Shown here: positions 57,038-64,000 of the stretch, one piece after another
How the letters are laid out: the number at the start of each line of letters is the position of its first letter
How positions within the stretch are numbered: the stretch's first letter is position 1
Assembly (NCBI GenBank): GCA_964649665.1
Contig: CAZYPU010000002.1
Span: forward strand, 6,429-70,428
DNA from: CAZYPU01 sp964649665
GTDB lineage: Bacteria > Omnitrophota > Gorgyraeia > JABMRN01 > RBG-13-46-9
Length of the DNA stretch: 64,000 nt
Reading direction: 5' to 3'
Notes under the pieces: model-generated
The model's database searches: none
What the model was told of the DNA's origin: nothing
Seen by the model: only the letters and a program-made list of their open reading frames with translations
Translations under genes and position numbers: made by a program

Positions 57038-57244
57038 ATGGTAGGGGAGCTTCCGAAAATCTCAAATAGAAAATATAATATCCAGGAAGTGGCGAACATG
57101 CTGGGTATATATAGAGGAACTATAAAGAACTATGAGGAGAAGGGGATATTTCCGAAGCCGCACCGGAACCCGATCAACAAATATCGCGAATATACGCCGC
57201 AGGAAATAGATATTTTAAAAAGAATTCTACTGAAAGGCAAATAG
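57038..57244 (+). CDS. MerR-like small HTH protein
   Basis: A 68-residue protein that is essentially one MerR/excisionase-type winged helix (YNIQEVANMLGIYRGTIKNYEEKGIFPKPHRNPINKYREYTPQEIDILKRIL). There is no effector or dimerisation helix, so it resembles excisionase or small MerR-like regulators. GTG 57029, ATG 57032 and ATG 57038 are all in frame; AAAGGTGA at a normal distance favours 57038. The smc gene starts 13 bases after its stop, so the two are cotranscribed. A role in chromosome organisation or smc control is inference. Confidence 0.8.
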   Translation: MVGELPKISNRKYNIQEVANMLGIYRGTIKNYEEKGIFPKPHRNPINKYREYTPQEIDILKRILLKGK

Positions 57245-57257
57245 TTAGGGGGGCATA

Positions 57258-60200
57258 ATGTATTTCAAGCAACTCGAGATAGTAGGTTTTAAGTCATTTC
57301 CGTTCAAGACAAAGTTAAAATTTGAGCCGGGTGTTACAGCGGTAGTCGGGCCGAACGGCTGCGGGAAATCAAATATTTCTGACGCCATACGCTGGGTTCT
57401 CGGTGAACAGTCCGCGAAATCGTTAAGGGGCTCTTCCATGGAGGACATCATATTTAACGGTACGGATTCGATAGAGCCCACAAACATGGCGGAGGTTTCG
57501 CTGACCTTATCGAACGAGAAGAAAAACCTCCCCATAGATTACGATGAGGTTATCATAACGCGCCGCCTCTTTCGTTCCGGCGAAAGCGAATATATTCTGA
57601 ACAAAACCCCCGTCCGCCTTAAAGACATAAACAATTTACTGATGGGCACGGGCCTCGGTGCGAGCTCTTATTCCGTCATCGAGCAGGGAAAGATCGGCCT
57701 TATATTGAGTTCCAAGCCGGAGGACCGTCGTTTTGTATTTGAGGAAGCCAGCGGCATAACAAAATACAAATCAAAGAAGAAAGAAGCGATAAGGAAGCTA
57801 GAACATACGGAAACCAATCTGGTAAGAATAAGCGATATTATAAACGAAGTTAAAAGGCAGATTAATTCGATAGAGCGCCACGCCAAAAAAGCGGAAAGAT
57901 ACAAAAATGATTTTGAAGCGATGAAGGATATGGACCTTAAGTTTTCCGCTTACGAACAGGGGTGCTTAAATGCCGAACTGGCCCTCAACAAGGAGCGCCT
58001 GGAGGCCGTTTGCGAAGAGGAGAAAAGCTTAAGAGGCGAATTAAGCGAAAGCCTTGGATTGATTAACGGCTACCGGGAAGAGCTGGACGCTATCATACAG
58101 GAAATGACCGAGGCGCAGCAGAATTTGTCGGAAGCGACCATTTTTGTCGAAAAGGGCACGCACAAGATTGCCCTTAACGGCGAAAGGGTTGATGACCTGA
58201 AAAATTTTAAACAGGGCCTGGTCGGGGAAATAGAAAGCCTCGAGGAAAAAGTGAAGATACAGGAAGAAGAAATAGCGAAGATAAAAGAACGCCTGGATTC
58301 CCTCTCAAAGACGCGCGGGGAAAAAGAAGGAGCCCTCGCCCAAAGCGAAGAAGCCGCGCGGAATCTTTCGTGCGAAATTGACACCCATCAAAAGGATATA
58401 AAGCTCGCTAAAACAAGCACAGTGGATTTCCTGGCTTTCCAGACAAAAACGAAGAACGACCTCATAAAAATAGGCGCTGACCTTGTAAACAGAAAAGCGC
58501 GCCTCCGGCGTCTTCAGACGGAAAAAGAAAATGTGAGTGAGGAGAAAAAGGGCGTCGAATCGCGCCTTGAGGAAGTCATAAGGGAGCTGGATGCCTGCAA
58601 GCAAAAAACTGAAAAGACCGCCGAGGTGCTGGCAGGATTCGGGGAGAGGCTCACTCTCGGTGAACATTCGCTGGAAGAGGCAAAAAAACGCATAACCGAG
58701 TACGAAAATACCTTAAACGCCCTTAACTCGAAAGAGGAAATCCTTAAAGAAATGATAGAGAAATTTGAAGGTTTCGAAAACGGCGTGAAAATTGTCGCGG
58801 AGGCGGCAAAAAGCGGCGCGTTAAGAGGTGTGGCCGGTATCGTTGCCGATATGATGGACCCGGAAAAGGGTTACGAGGCGGCCCTGGAGGCGGCGCTTGA
58901 CGGTAAGGCGCAAGCCATAGTCGTTGAGACGCGCGGCGCGTTTCATGATGCCTTTATTTACCTTGCCGGTAAGGCCTCGGCCCGTTTTATAATTTACGGG
59001 GATATAAAAGATACCGATCTTAACGGCCGGTTCGAAAAATTTATGCGGAAAGAAAACCTTATGAGGCTGTCTTCCCTTGTGAAAGTAGGGGAGCCTTACA
59101 GGGGCCTGGCGGATTACCTCCTCGGCGATATTTATGTGGCCGAGGACGCCGAAAAGGCCTACGCGATGCTTGATAAATATAAATTCGGCGGCTTTGTGAC
59201 CAAAGACGGCTTCTTCATAAAGAGAGGCTATATTTTCGGCGGCTTCACAAAAAGCGAAAACACTATTTCCATTATCGGAAGGGCGGGAAAGGTGGAGGAG
59301 ATCCGTGCGGAAAAAGCCCGCATCGCCGAACGGGTAGAAGCGTTGCGCTCGGAGGCCTCCGTCAAAAAAGAGGGCATCGACGGCCTGAAACGCGAGATTG
59401 CCTCAACCGGGGATGATCTGAAAAAAGAAGAAATAGAACTTGCCGGCGCGCTATCCAAAAAAGAATCGAGAGAGGCGAACTTAAAAAAGATAAATGACGA
59501 GCTGGCGGTTATAGAGCTTGAAATAAGCGAGGTGGGGGAGTTTATCGGCGAAATTTCCCTTAAAGGAAACGATCTGAACGTCCGGCTCAACGAGAACGAA
59601 AATGAGTCCGCGAAAGTACAGGAACTTATTTCCTCTTTGCAGACGGCGGTTCAATCCAAAACGAAAGCGAAAAACGATCTGATTTTCGGAATGTCAGAAT
59701 TAAAGTCGGAAATAAGCATTCTAAAGAATGGTGAATCGCAGGAGTCCAAAAACCTGGATAGGGAATCATCCGTTCTCGAAGAAAGTAAAGAACAGCGCGA
59801 AAGTAAGAAAAAACGTTCCGACGAGACGGAAGAAAAGATAGCGGCGCTTCTTGTGGAATCGGTGTCTCTTGAGGAAGAAATCGTGCTGAGAAAAGAAGAA
59901 AAGTCCCGGCTGGATGAAAAGCTGAGCGAGATTTCAGGGAAGAGGTCGGCTGTTTCTGCAAGTTTGCGCGAGAAGGAAAAATTCGCGCGGGGAAAAGAGG
60001 AGCTTATAGAGGCTTTAAGAAATAAAATCCGCAACCACGAAATAAAGAACAGGGAAAAAGAGCTTAAGGTCGTAAATATCACCGACAGGGTTCGTGAGGC
60101 CTACAAAACGGATATCGCGCAGGCGAATATAGAAATACCGCAGGATGCAAATTGGGAGGAAATCAAAAACCAGATAGAGGTCTTAAAGATCAAGCTGGAA

Positions 60201-60842
60201 AAATTGGGAACGGTAAATCTTGTGGCGATCGTTGAACACAAGGAATTGAAGGAAAGGCACTCTTTTCTTACGCAGCAGCGCGAGGACCTTTTAATGGCGA
60301 AAGAATCGCTTCATAAAGTCATAATCAAGATAAACAAGACCACCAAGATCATGTTTCTGGAGACATTTGAGAAGATACGGGTCGAGTTCAAGGACTATTT
60401 CAGGATGCTTTTCGGTGGCGGCCATGCGGAACTCCTGCTTCTGGACGAGGGCGACGTACTGGAAAGCGGGATAGAAATCGTGGTAAGGCCGCCCGGCAAA
60501 AAATTGCAGAATTTGCTTCTATTGTCCGGCGGTGAAAAGGCGCTTACCGCGATAGCGCTCCTTTTCGCCATATTCAAAGTGAAGCCGAGCCCCTTCTGCA
60601 TTCTTGACGAGGTTGACGCGCCGCTCGACGAAACAAACATCGGAAGGTTTGCGGGGATACTGCAGGATTTTCTGAAGATCTCGCAGTTTATCGTGATTAC
60701 GCACTCAAAAAGGACCATGCAGATGGCGGATCTTCTCTACGGGATCACTATGGAGAAAAAAGGGATTTCAAAGATAGTATCGGTCAAATTTGGAGAAGAC
60801 GAAAAAAGCAAACCGCCAAAGAAAGAAGAGGTTCTGGTTTAA
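57258..60842 (+). CDS. smc: Chromosome segregation protein SMC
   Basis: A 1194-residue SMC ATPase. Walker A GPNGCGKSN is at residues 31-39. Two long coiled-coil arms (about 170-510 and 670-1020) flank a hinge at about 524-665 with GVAGIVADMM, AIVVET and IFGGF. The C-terminal head has signature LLSGGEKALTA near 1088 and Walker B ILDEVDAPLDE near 1115. It compacts and segregates the chromosome with ScpA and ScpB, which are not in the window. It ends 4 nt inside the convergent diguanylate-cyclase gene. Confidence 0.96.
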   Translation: MYFKQLEIVGFKSFPFKTKLKFEPGVTAVVGPNGCGKSNISDAIRWVLGEQSAKSLRGSSMEDIIFNGTDSIEPTNMAEVSLTLSNEKKNLPIDYDEVIITRRLFRSGESEYILNKTPVRLKDINNLLMGTGLGASSYSVIEQGKIGLILSSKPEDRRFVFEEASGITKYKSKKKEAIRKLEHTETNLVRISDIINEVKRQINSIERHAKKAERYKNDFEAMKDMDLKFSAYEQGCLNAELALNKERLEAVCEEEKSLRGELSESLGLINGYREELDAIIQEMTEAQQNLSEATIFVEKGTHKIALNGERVDDLKNFKQGLVGEIESLEEKVKIQEEEIAKIKERLDSLSKTRGEKEGALAQSEEAARNLSCEIDTHQKDIKLAKTSTVDFLAFQTKTKNDLIKIGADLVNRKARLRRLQTEKENVSEEKKGVESRLEEVIRELDACKQKTEKTAEVLAGFGERLTLGEHSLEEAKKRITEYENTLNALNSKEEILKEMIEKFEGFENGVKIVAEAAKSGALRGVAGIVADMMDPEKGYEAALEAALDGKAQAIVVETRGAFHDAFIYLAGKASARFIIYGDIKDTDLNGRFEKFMRKENLMRLSSLVKVGEPYRGLADYLLGDIYVAEDAEKAYAMLDKYKFGGFVTKDGFFIKRGYIFGGFTKSENTISIIGRAGKVEEIRAEKARIAERVEALRSEASVKKEGIDGLKREIASTGDDLKKEEIELAGALSKKESREANLKKINDELAVIELEISEVGEFIGEISLKGNDLNVRLNENENESAKVQELISSLQTAVQSKTKAKNDLIFGMSELKSEISILKNGESQESKNLDRESSVLEESKEQRESKKKRSDETEEKIAALLVESVSLEEEIVLRKEEKSRLDEKLSEISGKRSAVSASLREKEKFARGKEELIEALRNKIRNHEIKNREKELKVVNITDRVREAYKTDIAQANIEIPQDANWEEIKNQIEVLKIKLEKLGTVNLVAIVEHKELKERHSFLTQQREDLLMAKESLHKVIIKINKTTKIMFLETFEKIRVEFKDYFRMLFGGGHAELLLLDEGDVLESGIEIVVRPPGKKLQNLLLLSGGEKALTAIALLFAIFKVKPSPFCILDEVDAPLDETNIGRFAGILQDFLKISQFIVITHSKRTMQMADLLYGITMEKKGISKIVSVKFGEDEKSKPPKKEEVLV

Positions 60843-62050
60843 GTTTTTTTTCCGAAACCGAAGAGGCCTTTTTCCATACGCCGACTATAGGCGCATACCC
60901 TGTTTTTACCTGCTCTCTTTGCCTCGTAAAGGGCGATATCGGCCATGTGCATTAGCTTATCTTTGTCGGCGGTATCGTAGGGGAATGTAGAGATCCCGAT
61001 GCTGACGGTAAGGTTTGGAGCGCCTTTCGGAAGCGCTCTGCCGGCGAAGGTTTCCTCGATGTGCTTTCTAAGCCGCTCGGAAATGGCAAGGGCTATTTCC
61101 GGGCTTGTATCAGGCATGATAATGGTGAATTCCTCGCCGCCGTACCTTGCCACAAAATCGACGTTACGCGATTTCTTGCTCAAAATATCGGATATTTTTC
61201 TGATCGCCGCGTCGCCTTCCCCGTGGCCCACGGAATCGTTATAGGACTTGAAGTTGTCTATGTCTATCATGAGGACGCTCAAATTTTTATCCCCGATCCT
61301 GCTTTCCTCAAGCTGTTTTGCCAACGTCTTGTGAAGTTCGCCGGAATTCCAGAGTTTTGTGAGCCAGTCTGTTTTTGAGAGATATTCCGTTTCCTCGTAG
61401 AGGCGTGAGTTTTCGATAGCAAGCCCCGCGTGGTTGGCGAACATTGCGAGTATTCGCATGTCCGATTTTGTTATCGGTTTCTTCGTAAAAATGTTGTCAA
61501 CCAGGATAGCGCCGAGGGTTTTATCCTTGGATTTTAAAGGCACCGTAACGAAGAAGTCCGTGTTAAAAGCGTTTTTGATTACAGGAGAGACCATTTTCTT
61601 GGCTTCCTCGGTCGTTACCTCAAAAGGCATTCCCTCCAGTATCGTGAGGGCGAGTATCCCCATCTCCTCGGTCAGGGCGATTTTCACCCCTTTTACGAGA
61701 GTGTTTAATTTTGACTCGGAATCTTTGCGGAATTTATCATACGAATTAAGCAGATCCTCGAGGCTCAGCTTCTCTTCCTCTATGCCCTTCCAGATCCTGT
61801 CGGCCTCCTCGCCGGAATGCGGCCCTATTCCCATTTTGCCCTCAAGGAAGCTTTCCTTTTCGTCTACGAGAAATATCATCGCGCGGTTAAAACCGAGGCC
61901 CTCGTGGGAAGTGAGCGCGGTCAATATCATGTAGAAGCTCTGGTCGAGCTTGAGCGTCGTGCGCATTGCGTTGGATACCTCGTAGAGTATGCTAAGCTCG
62001 CGCTTTATTCTCTCTGAATCCCTGTGTCCAAAAGGCGGTATTGGTGCCAT
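60839..62050 (-). CDS. GAF-GGDEF diguanylate cyclase
   Basis: A cytoplasmic protein of about 403 residues. A GAF-like domain (about 30-230: FNRAMIFLVDE, FFVTVPLKSKDKTLGAILVDN, LAMFANHAGLAIENSRLY) precedes a GGDEF domain with the active signature GGEEF near residue 303. The RxxD inhibitory site is present as RNVD exactly five residues upstream, so product inhibition is expected. It makes cyclic di-GMP. ATG 62050 lies 9 nt after a -10 box; an ATG at 62059 abuts the -10 box and is unlikely. Possible target: the GT2 synthase cluster. Confidence 0.88.
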   Translation of the reverse strand: MAPIPPFGHRDSERIKRELSILYEVSNAMRTTLKLDQSFYMILTALTSHEGLGFNRAMIFLVDEKESFLEGKMGIGPHSGEEADRIWKGIEEEKLSLEDLLNSYDKFRKDSESKLNTLVKGVKIALTEEMGILALTILEGMPFEVTTEEAKKMVSPVIKNAFNTDFFVTVPLKSKDKTLGAILVDNIFTKKPITKSDMRILAMFANHAGLAIENSRLYEETEYLSKTDWLTKLWNSGELHKTLAKQLEESRIGDKNLSVLMIDIDNFKSYNDSVGHGEGDAAIRKISDILSKKSRNVDFVARYGGEEFTIIMPDTSPEIALAISERLRKHIEETFAGRALPKGAPNLTVSIGISTFPYDTADKDKLMHMADIALYEAKRAGKNRVCAYSRRMEKGLFGFGKKT

Positions 62051-62059
62051 AACGAGCAT

Positions 62060-62087
62060 AGTGTAGCATAACGGGTATTCGTGTCAA
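62060..62087 (-). promoter_or_regulatory. Promoter of the diguanylate cyclase (leaderless type)
   Basis: On the minus strand: TTGACA (62087-62082), 16 bp, TACACT (62065-62060), then 9 nt to ATG 62050. Confidence 0.7.
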
Positions 62088-62119
62088 GTGTTATCGTTGG
62101 GTAGGCGTTTCCTCGGTTT

Positions 62120-62255
62120 GTCATCCTGAGGCGCCCTGAAAGGGTGCCGTCTCCGACCCTACGGGTCGTAGACCCGGAGGGAAGGATCTTTCGTTAAGAT
62201 TCTTCGGCACTGCGTGCCTTAGAATGACAAGGGTGAAGGGCTCGCTCAGGATGAC
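62120..62255. repeat. GTCATYCTGAG-family palindromic repeat (copy 3)
   Basis: Bounded by GTCATCCTGAG and CTTAGAATGAC (62120-62228), with the nested CCCTACGGGTCGTAGACC module shared with copy 2. A further right end GCTCAGGATGAC (62244-62255) follows, as if two copies had recombined. Confidence 0.8.
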
Positions 62256-62303
62256 ACAAGGAGAAAATAGGATAATGTAAAATATTGTGGGCACTTTCAA
62301 CAT

Positions 62304-62439
62304 GTCATTGCGAGGTCTGCGAAGCAGACCGAAGCAATCTTTTCGTTTGAGATTGCTTCCTCCTTCGCCACATTGCTTACGCGTGTGGCTTCGGAGGACA
62401 AGTCGGCCACTATCGCTTGTAGGGCGGCCTCGCAATGAC
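62304..62439. repeat. GTCATTGCGAG-family repeat with nested insertion (copy 4)
   Basis: Bounded by GTCATTGCGAG and CTCGCAATGAC but 136 bp instead of 80. The extra length is a second palindrome (62359-62396; CTTCGCCACA ... TGTGGCTTCGGAGG) inserted after GATTGCTTCC. This and the preceding repeat fill most of the 477 bases between the divergent cyclase and uvrA genes. Confidence 0.8.
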
Positions 62440-62490
62440 GGAGAAGCAAAGTGCCCAATCATCTTGACGTTACTTGAAAACAGAAAGATA

Positions 62491-62519
62491 TTGGACTTGG
62501 TTTGCGCTTATGATACAAT
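62491..62519 (+). promoter_or_regulatory. Promoter of uvrA (leaderless type)
   Basis: TTGGAC (62491-62496), 17 bp, TACAAT (62514-62519). GTG start codon 8 nt later at 62528. Confidence 0.68.
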
Positions 62520-62527
62520 ATTGCACT

Positions 62528-64000
62528 GTGAAGAAGAAAGTCATATTCATAAAGGGCGCGAAGGAACATAACCTGAAGGATATTGATGTCGAGATTCCGC
62601 GAAACACGCTTTGTGTAATAACGGGCCTTTCCGGCTCCGGGAAGAGCTCACTCGCATTTGACACGATATACGCCGAAGGGCAAAGACGTTATGTCGAGAG
62701 CCTATCGAGCTATGCCCGGCAGTTTCTCGAGCAGCTCCAGAAACCGAACGTTGAATACATCGAAGGCCTCTCTCCCGCTATAAGCATCGAGCAGCGCACC
62801 GCCGGAGCAAATCCCCGTTCCACCGTCGGCACGCAGACCGAAATCTATGACTACCTGAGGCTTCTTTTCGCGAAGATCGGCCTCGCGCACTGTCCGAAAT
62901 GCGGAAAAAAAATCACACGCCAGAGCTCCCAGGAAATTACGGAAAAAATATTGGAAATTCCGCGCGGCAGAAAGATCATGCTTCTTGCGCCCAAGATCAG
63001 GGGGAGGAAGGGTGAATACCGGGAACTCTTTAACCAGTTGAGAAAAGACGGTTTCTTAAGGGCGCGCGTTGACGGAAAAGTAATAAACCTCGAAGACGAA
63101 AACGTCAAATTGCACAAAAATAAAAAACATTCAATAGAGATAGTAATAGACAGGCTCGTTATTGCCGACGACGTAAAGAAGCGGCTTACCGACTCCGTTG
63201 AAACGGCTCTTGCGATGGGCAGCGGTGTTGTGATTGTGAATTCCGGAGGTGACATCCTTTTCAGCGAAAAAAACGCCTGCGTAACCTGCGGCTTAAGTTT
63301 CGAGGAACTCGCGCCGAGAGCGTTTTCCTTTAACAGCCCCTACGGCGCATGCGGCCTCTGCGGCGGGCTCGGAAATAAAATAGAAATAGACCCCGAACTC
63401 ATAATACCCGATAAGTCAAAACCCCTTATAGCAGCGATAGAGCCGTGGAGAAGGGGAGGAAAGGGCCTTATACTTTATTTCCGGCGCTACTTGAGGGCTC
63501 TGGCGAGGAACTACGACTTTGATGTTGAGGCGCCGTTTAACAGGCTGCCCAGGCAAACGAGGCGAATTATTCTATACGGCGACGAAGGCAAGGGCGGGGA
63601 TTTTGAAGGCGTGATACCGAATCTTGAACGCAGGTTCCGCGAGACCGAATCGGAGTTCATTAGAACGGAAATTAACAAATACATGTCGATTCTGCCGTGC
63701 CCCTCATGCGGGGGGAAGAGGCTAAAGCCGGAGGCGCTCTCGGTTACTATCGGCGGGAAAAATATAATGGAGGTGACGGAATTATCTGTCAAGGAAGCGA
63801 AGAATTTTTTCGACAGCCTGAAACTTACCCCCACCGAGAAGCTGATATCGCACCAGGGCTTGAAAGAAATTATTTCGCGGCTTACGTTTATGAAAAACGT
63901 AGGCCTGGAATATCTCACCCTTGACAGAAGATCGAGTACACTCTCCGGAGGCGAGGCGCAGCGCATACGGCTCGCCACTCAGATCGGCTCGCGGTTGACC
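62528..64000 (+). CDS. uvrA: Excinuclease ABC subunit A, 5' part
   Basis: DNA damage recognition ATPase of nucleotide excision repair, open to the window end (491 codons). The N-terminal ATPase half has GLSGSGKSSLAFDTIYAEGQRRYVESLSSYARQFL. The first zinc finger has CPKCGKKI and later CVTC; FEELAPRAFSFNSPYGACGLCGGLG is diagnostic, and LSGGEAQRIRLATQIGS near the end is the first signature motif. The start is GTG 62528: no ribosome-binding site, promoter 8 nt upstream. The second ATPase half is outside the window. Confidence 0.95.
   Translation, partial: MKKKVIFIKGAKEHNLKDIDVEIPRNTLCVITGLSGSGKSSLAFDTIYAEGQRRYVESLSSYARQFLEQLQKPNVEYIEGLSPAISIEQRTAGANPRSTVGTQTEIYDYLRLLFAKIGLAHCPKCGKKITRQSSQEITEKILEIPRGRKIMLLAPKIRGRKGEYRELFNQLRKDGFLRARVDGKVINLEDENVKLHKNKKHSIEIVIDRLVIADDVKKRLTDSVETALAMGSGVVIVNSGGDILFSEKNACVTCGLSFEELAPRAFSFNSPYGACGLCGGLGNKIEIDPELIIPDKSKPLIAAIEPWRRGGKGLILYFRRYLRALARNYDFDVEAPFNRLPRQTRRIILYGDEGKGGDFEGVIPNLERRFRETESEFIRTEINKYMSILPCPSCGGKRLKPEALSVTIGGKNIMEVTELSVKEAKNFFDSLKLTPTEKLISHQGLKEIISRLTFMKNVGLEYLTLDRRSSTLSGGEAQRIRLATQIGSRLT

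Noticed and set aside
1..64000. CRISPR array, tRNA, rRNA, transposase, prophage or toxin-antitoxin genes
   Set aside because: No spaced direct repeats, cloverleaf sequences, or matching protein motifs were seen anywhere in the window.

Overview
The window is bacterial and densely coded. Almost every gene lies on the + strand; the two clear exceptions are a DUF3108 lipoprotein and a diguanylate cyclase. It contains no rRNA, tRNA, CRISPR array, transposase or phage gene. The organism looks like an uncultured Gram-negative-type bacterium, most likely in or near candidate phylum Omnitrophota. This is inference from three things: a complete DapL-type lysine pathway, several small proteins I associate with that group, and abundant short palindromic repeats. 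It is not a phylogenetic result.

Layout. (1) 1-1673: end of a peptide ABC permease and a fused two-domain ABC ATPase. (2) 1709-6455: membrane proteins, a PEGA protein, a GT2 glycosyltransferase and a secreted clan-A glycosidase. (3) 6539-10641: trehalose cluster otsA, otsB, a DUF5752 gene and a TreT-like glycosyltransferase. (4) 11171-16112: leuC, leuD, leuB, asd, truA. (5) 16472-23198: signalling block with a winged-helix/ATPase/STAS-like regulator under a five-operator promoter, receivers, a PAS-only sensor, a histidine kinase and a receiver-TackOD1-degenerate GGDEF protein. (6) 23401-28758: membrane-fusion protein, GT2 synthase and TolC, all translationally coupled, then a receiver, an NSS transporter and a 41-residue membrane partner missed by ordinary length cut-offs. 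(7) 29488-30330: rplM-rpsI. (8) 30476-46392: one near-continuous biosynthetic array argC J B D F G H, lysA, dapF A B L, folK, panC, nadA, nadX. (9) 46420-52365: small proteins, a TIM-barrel protein, a MagIII-like glycosylase, a ferredoxin, an inositol-phosphatase-family enzyme and a GlcD-type flavoprotein. (10) 53465-56735: acyl-CoA dehydrogenase, EtfB and ferredoxin-fused EtfA. (11) 57038-64000: a MerR-like HTH gene with smc, a diguanylate cyclase, and the start of uvrA.

The most unusual content lies between the genes. Six long imperfect hairpins (about 170-290 bp) sit at transcription-unit boundaries. They share core motifs; two of them share an asymmetric side hairpin, and one is flanked by 9-bp direct repeats. 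Two further short palindromic repeat families are scattered around. One copy lies in frame inside truA, others supply the last codons and stop of argD and of the glycosidase gene, and one bridges leuC and leuD with an open frame.

Promoters are easy to read (TTGACA, 17 bp, TATAAT or TATACT) and fall into two classes. In one class the gene has a normal leader and Shine-Dalgarno site. In the other (otsA, leuC, the gene at 48561, uvrA, and both minus-strand genes) the start codon lies only 8-11 nt after the -10 box, which implies leaderless or nearly leaderless transcripts.
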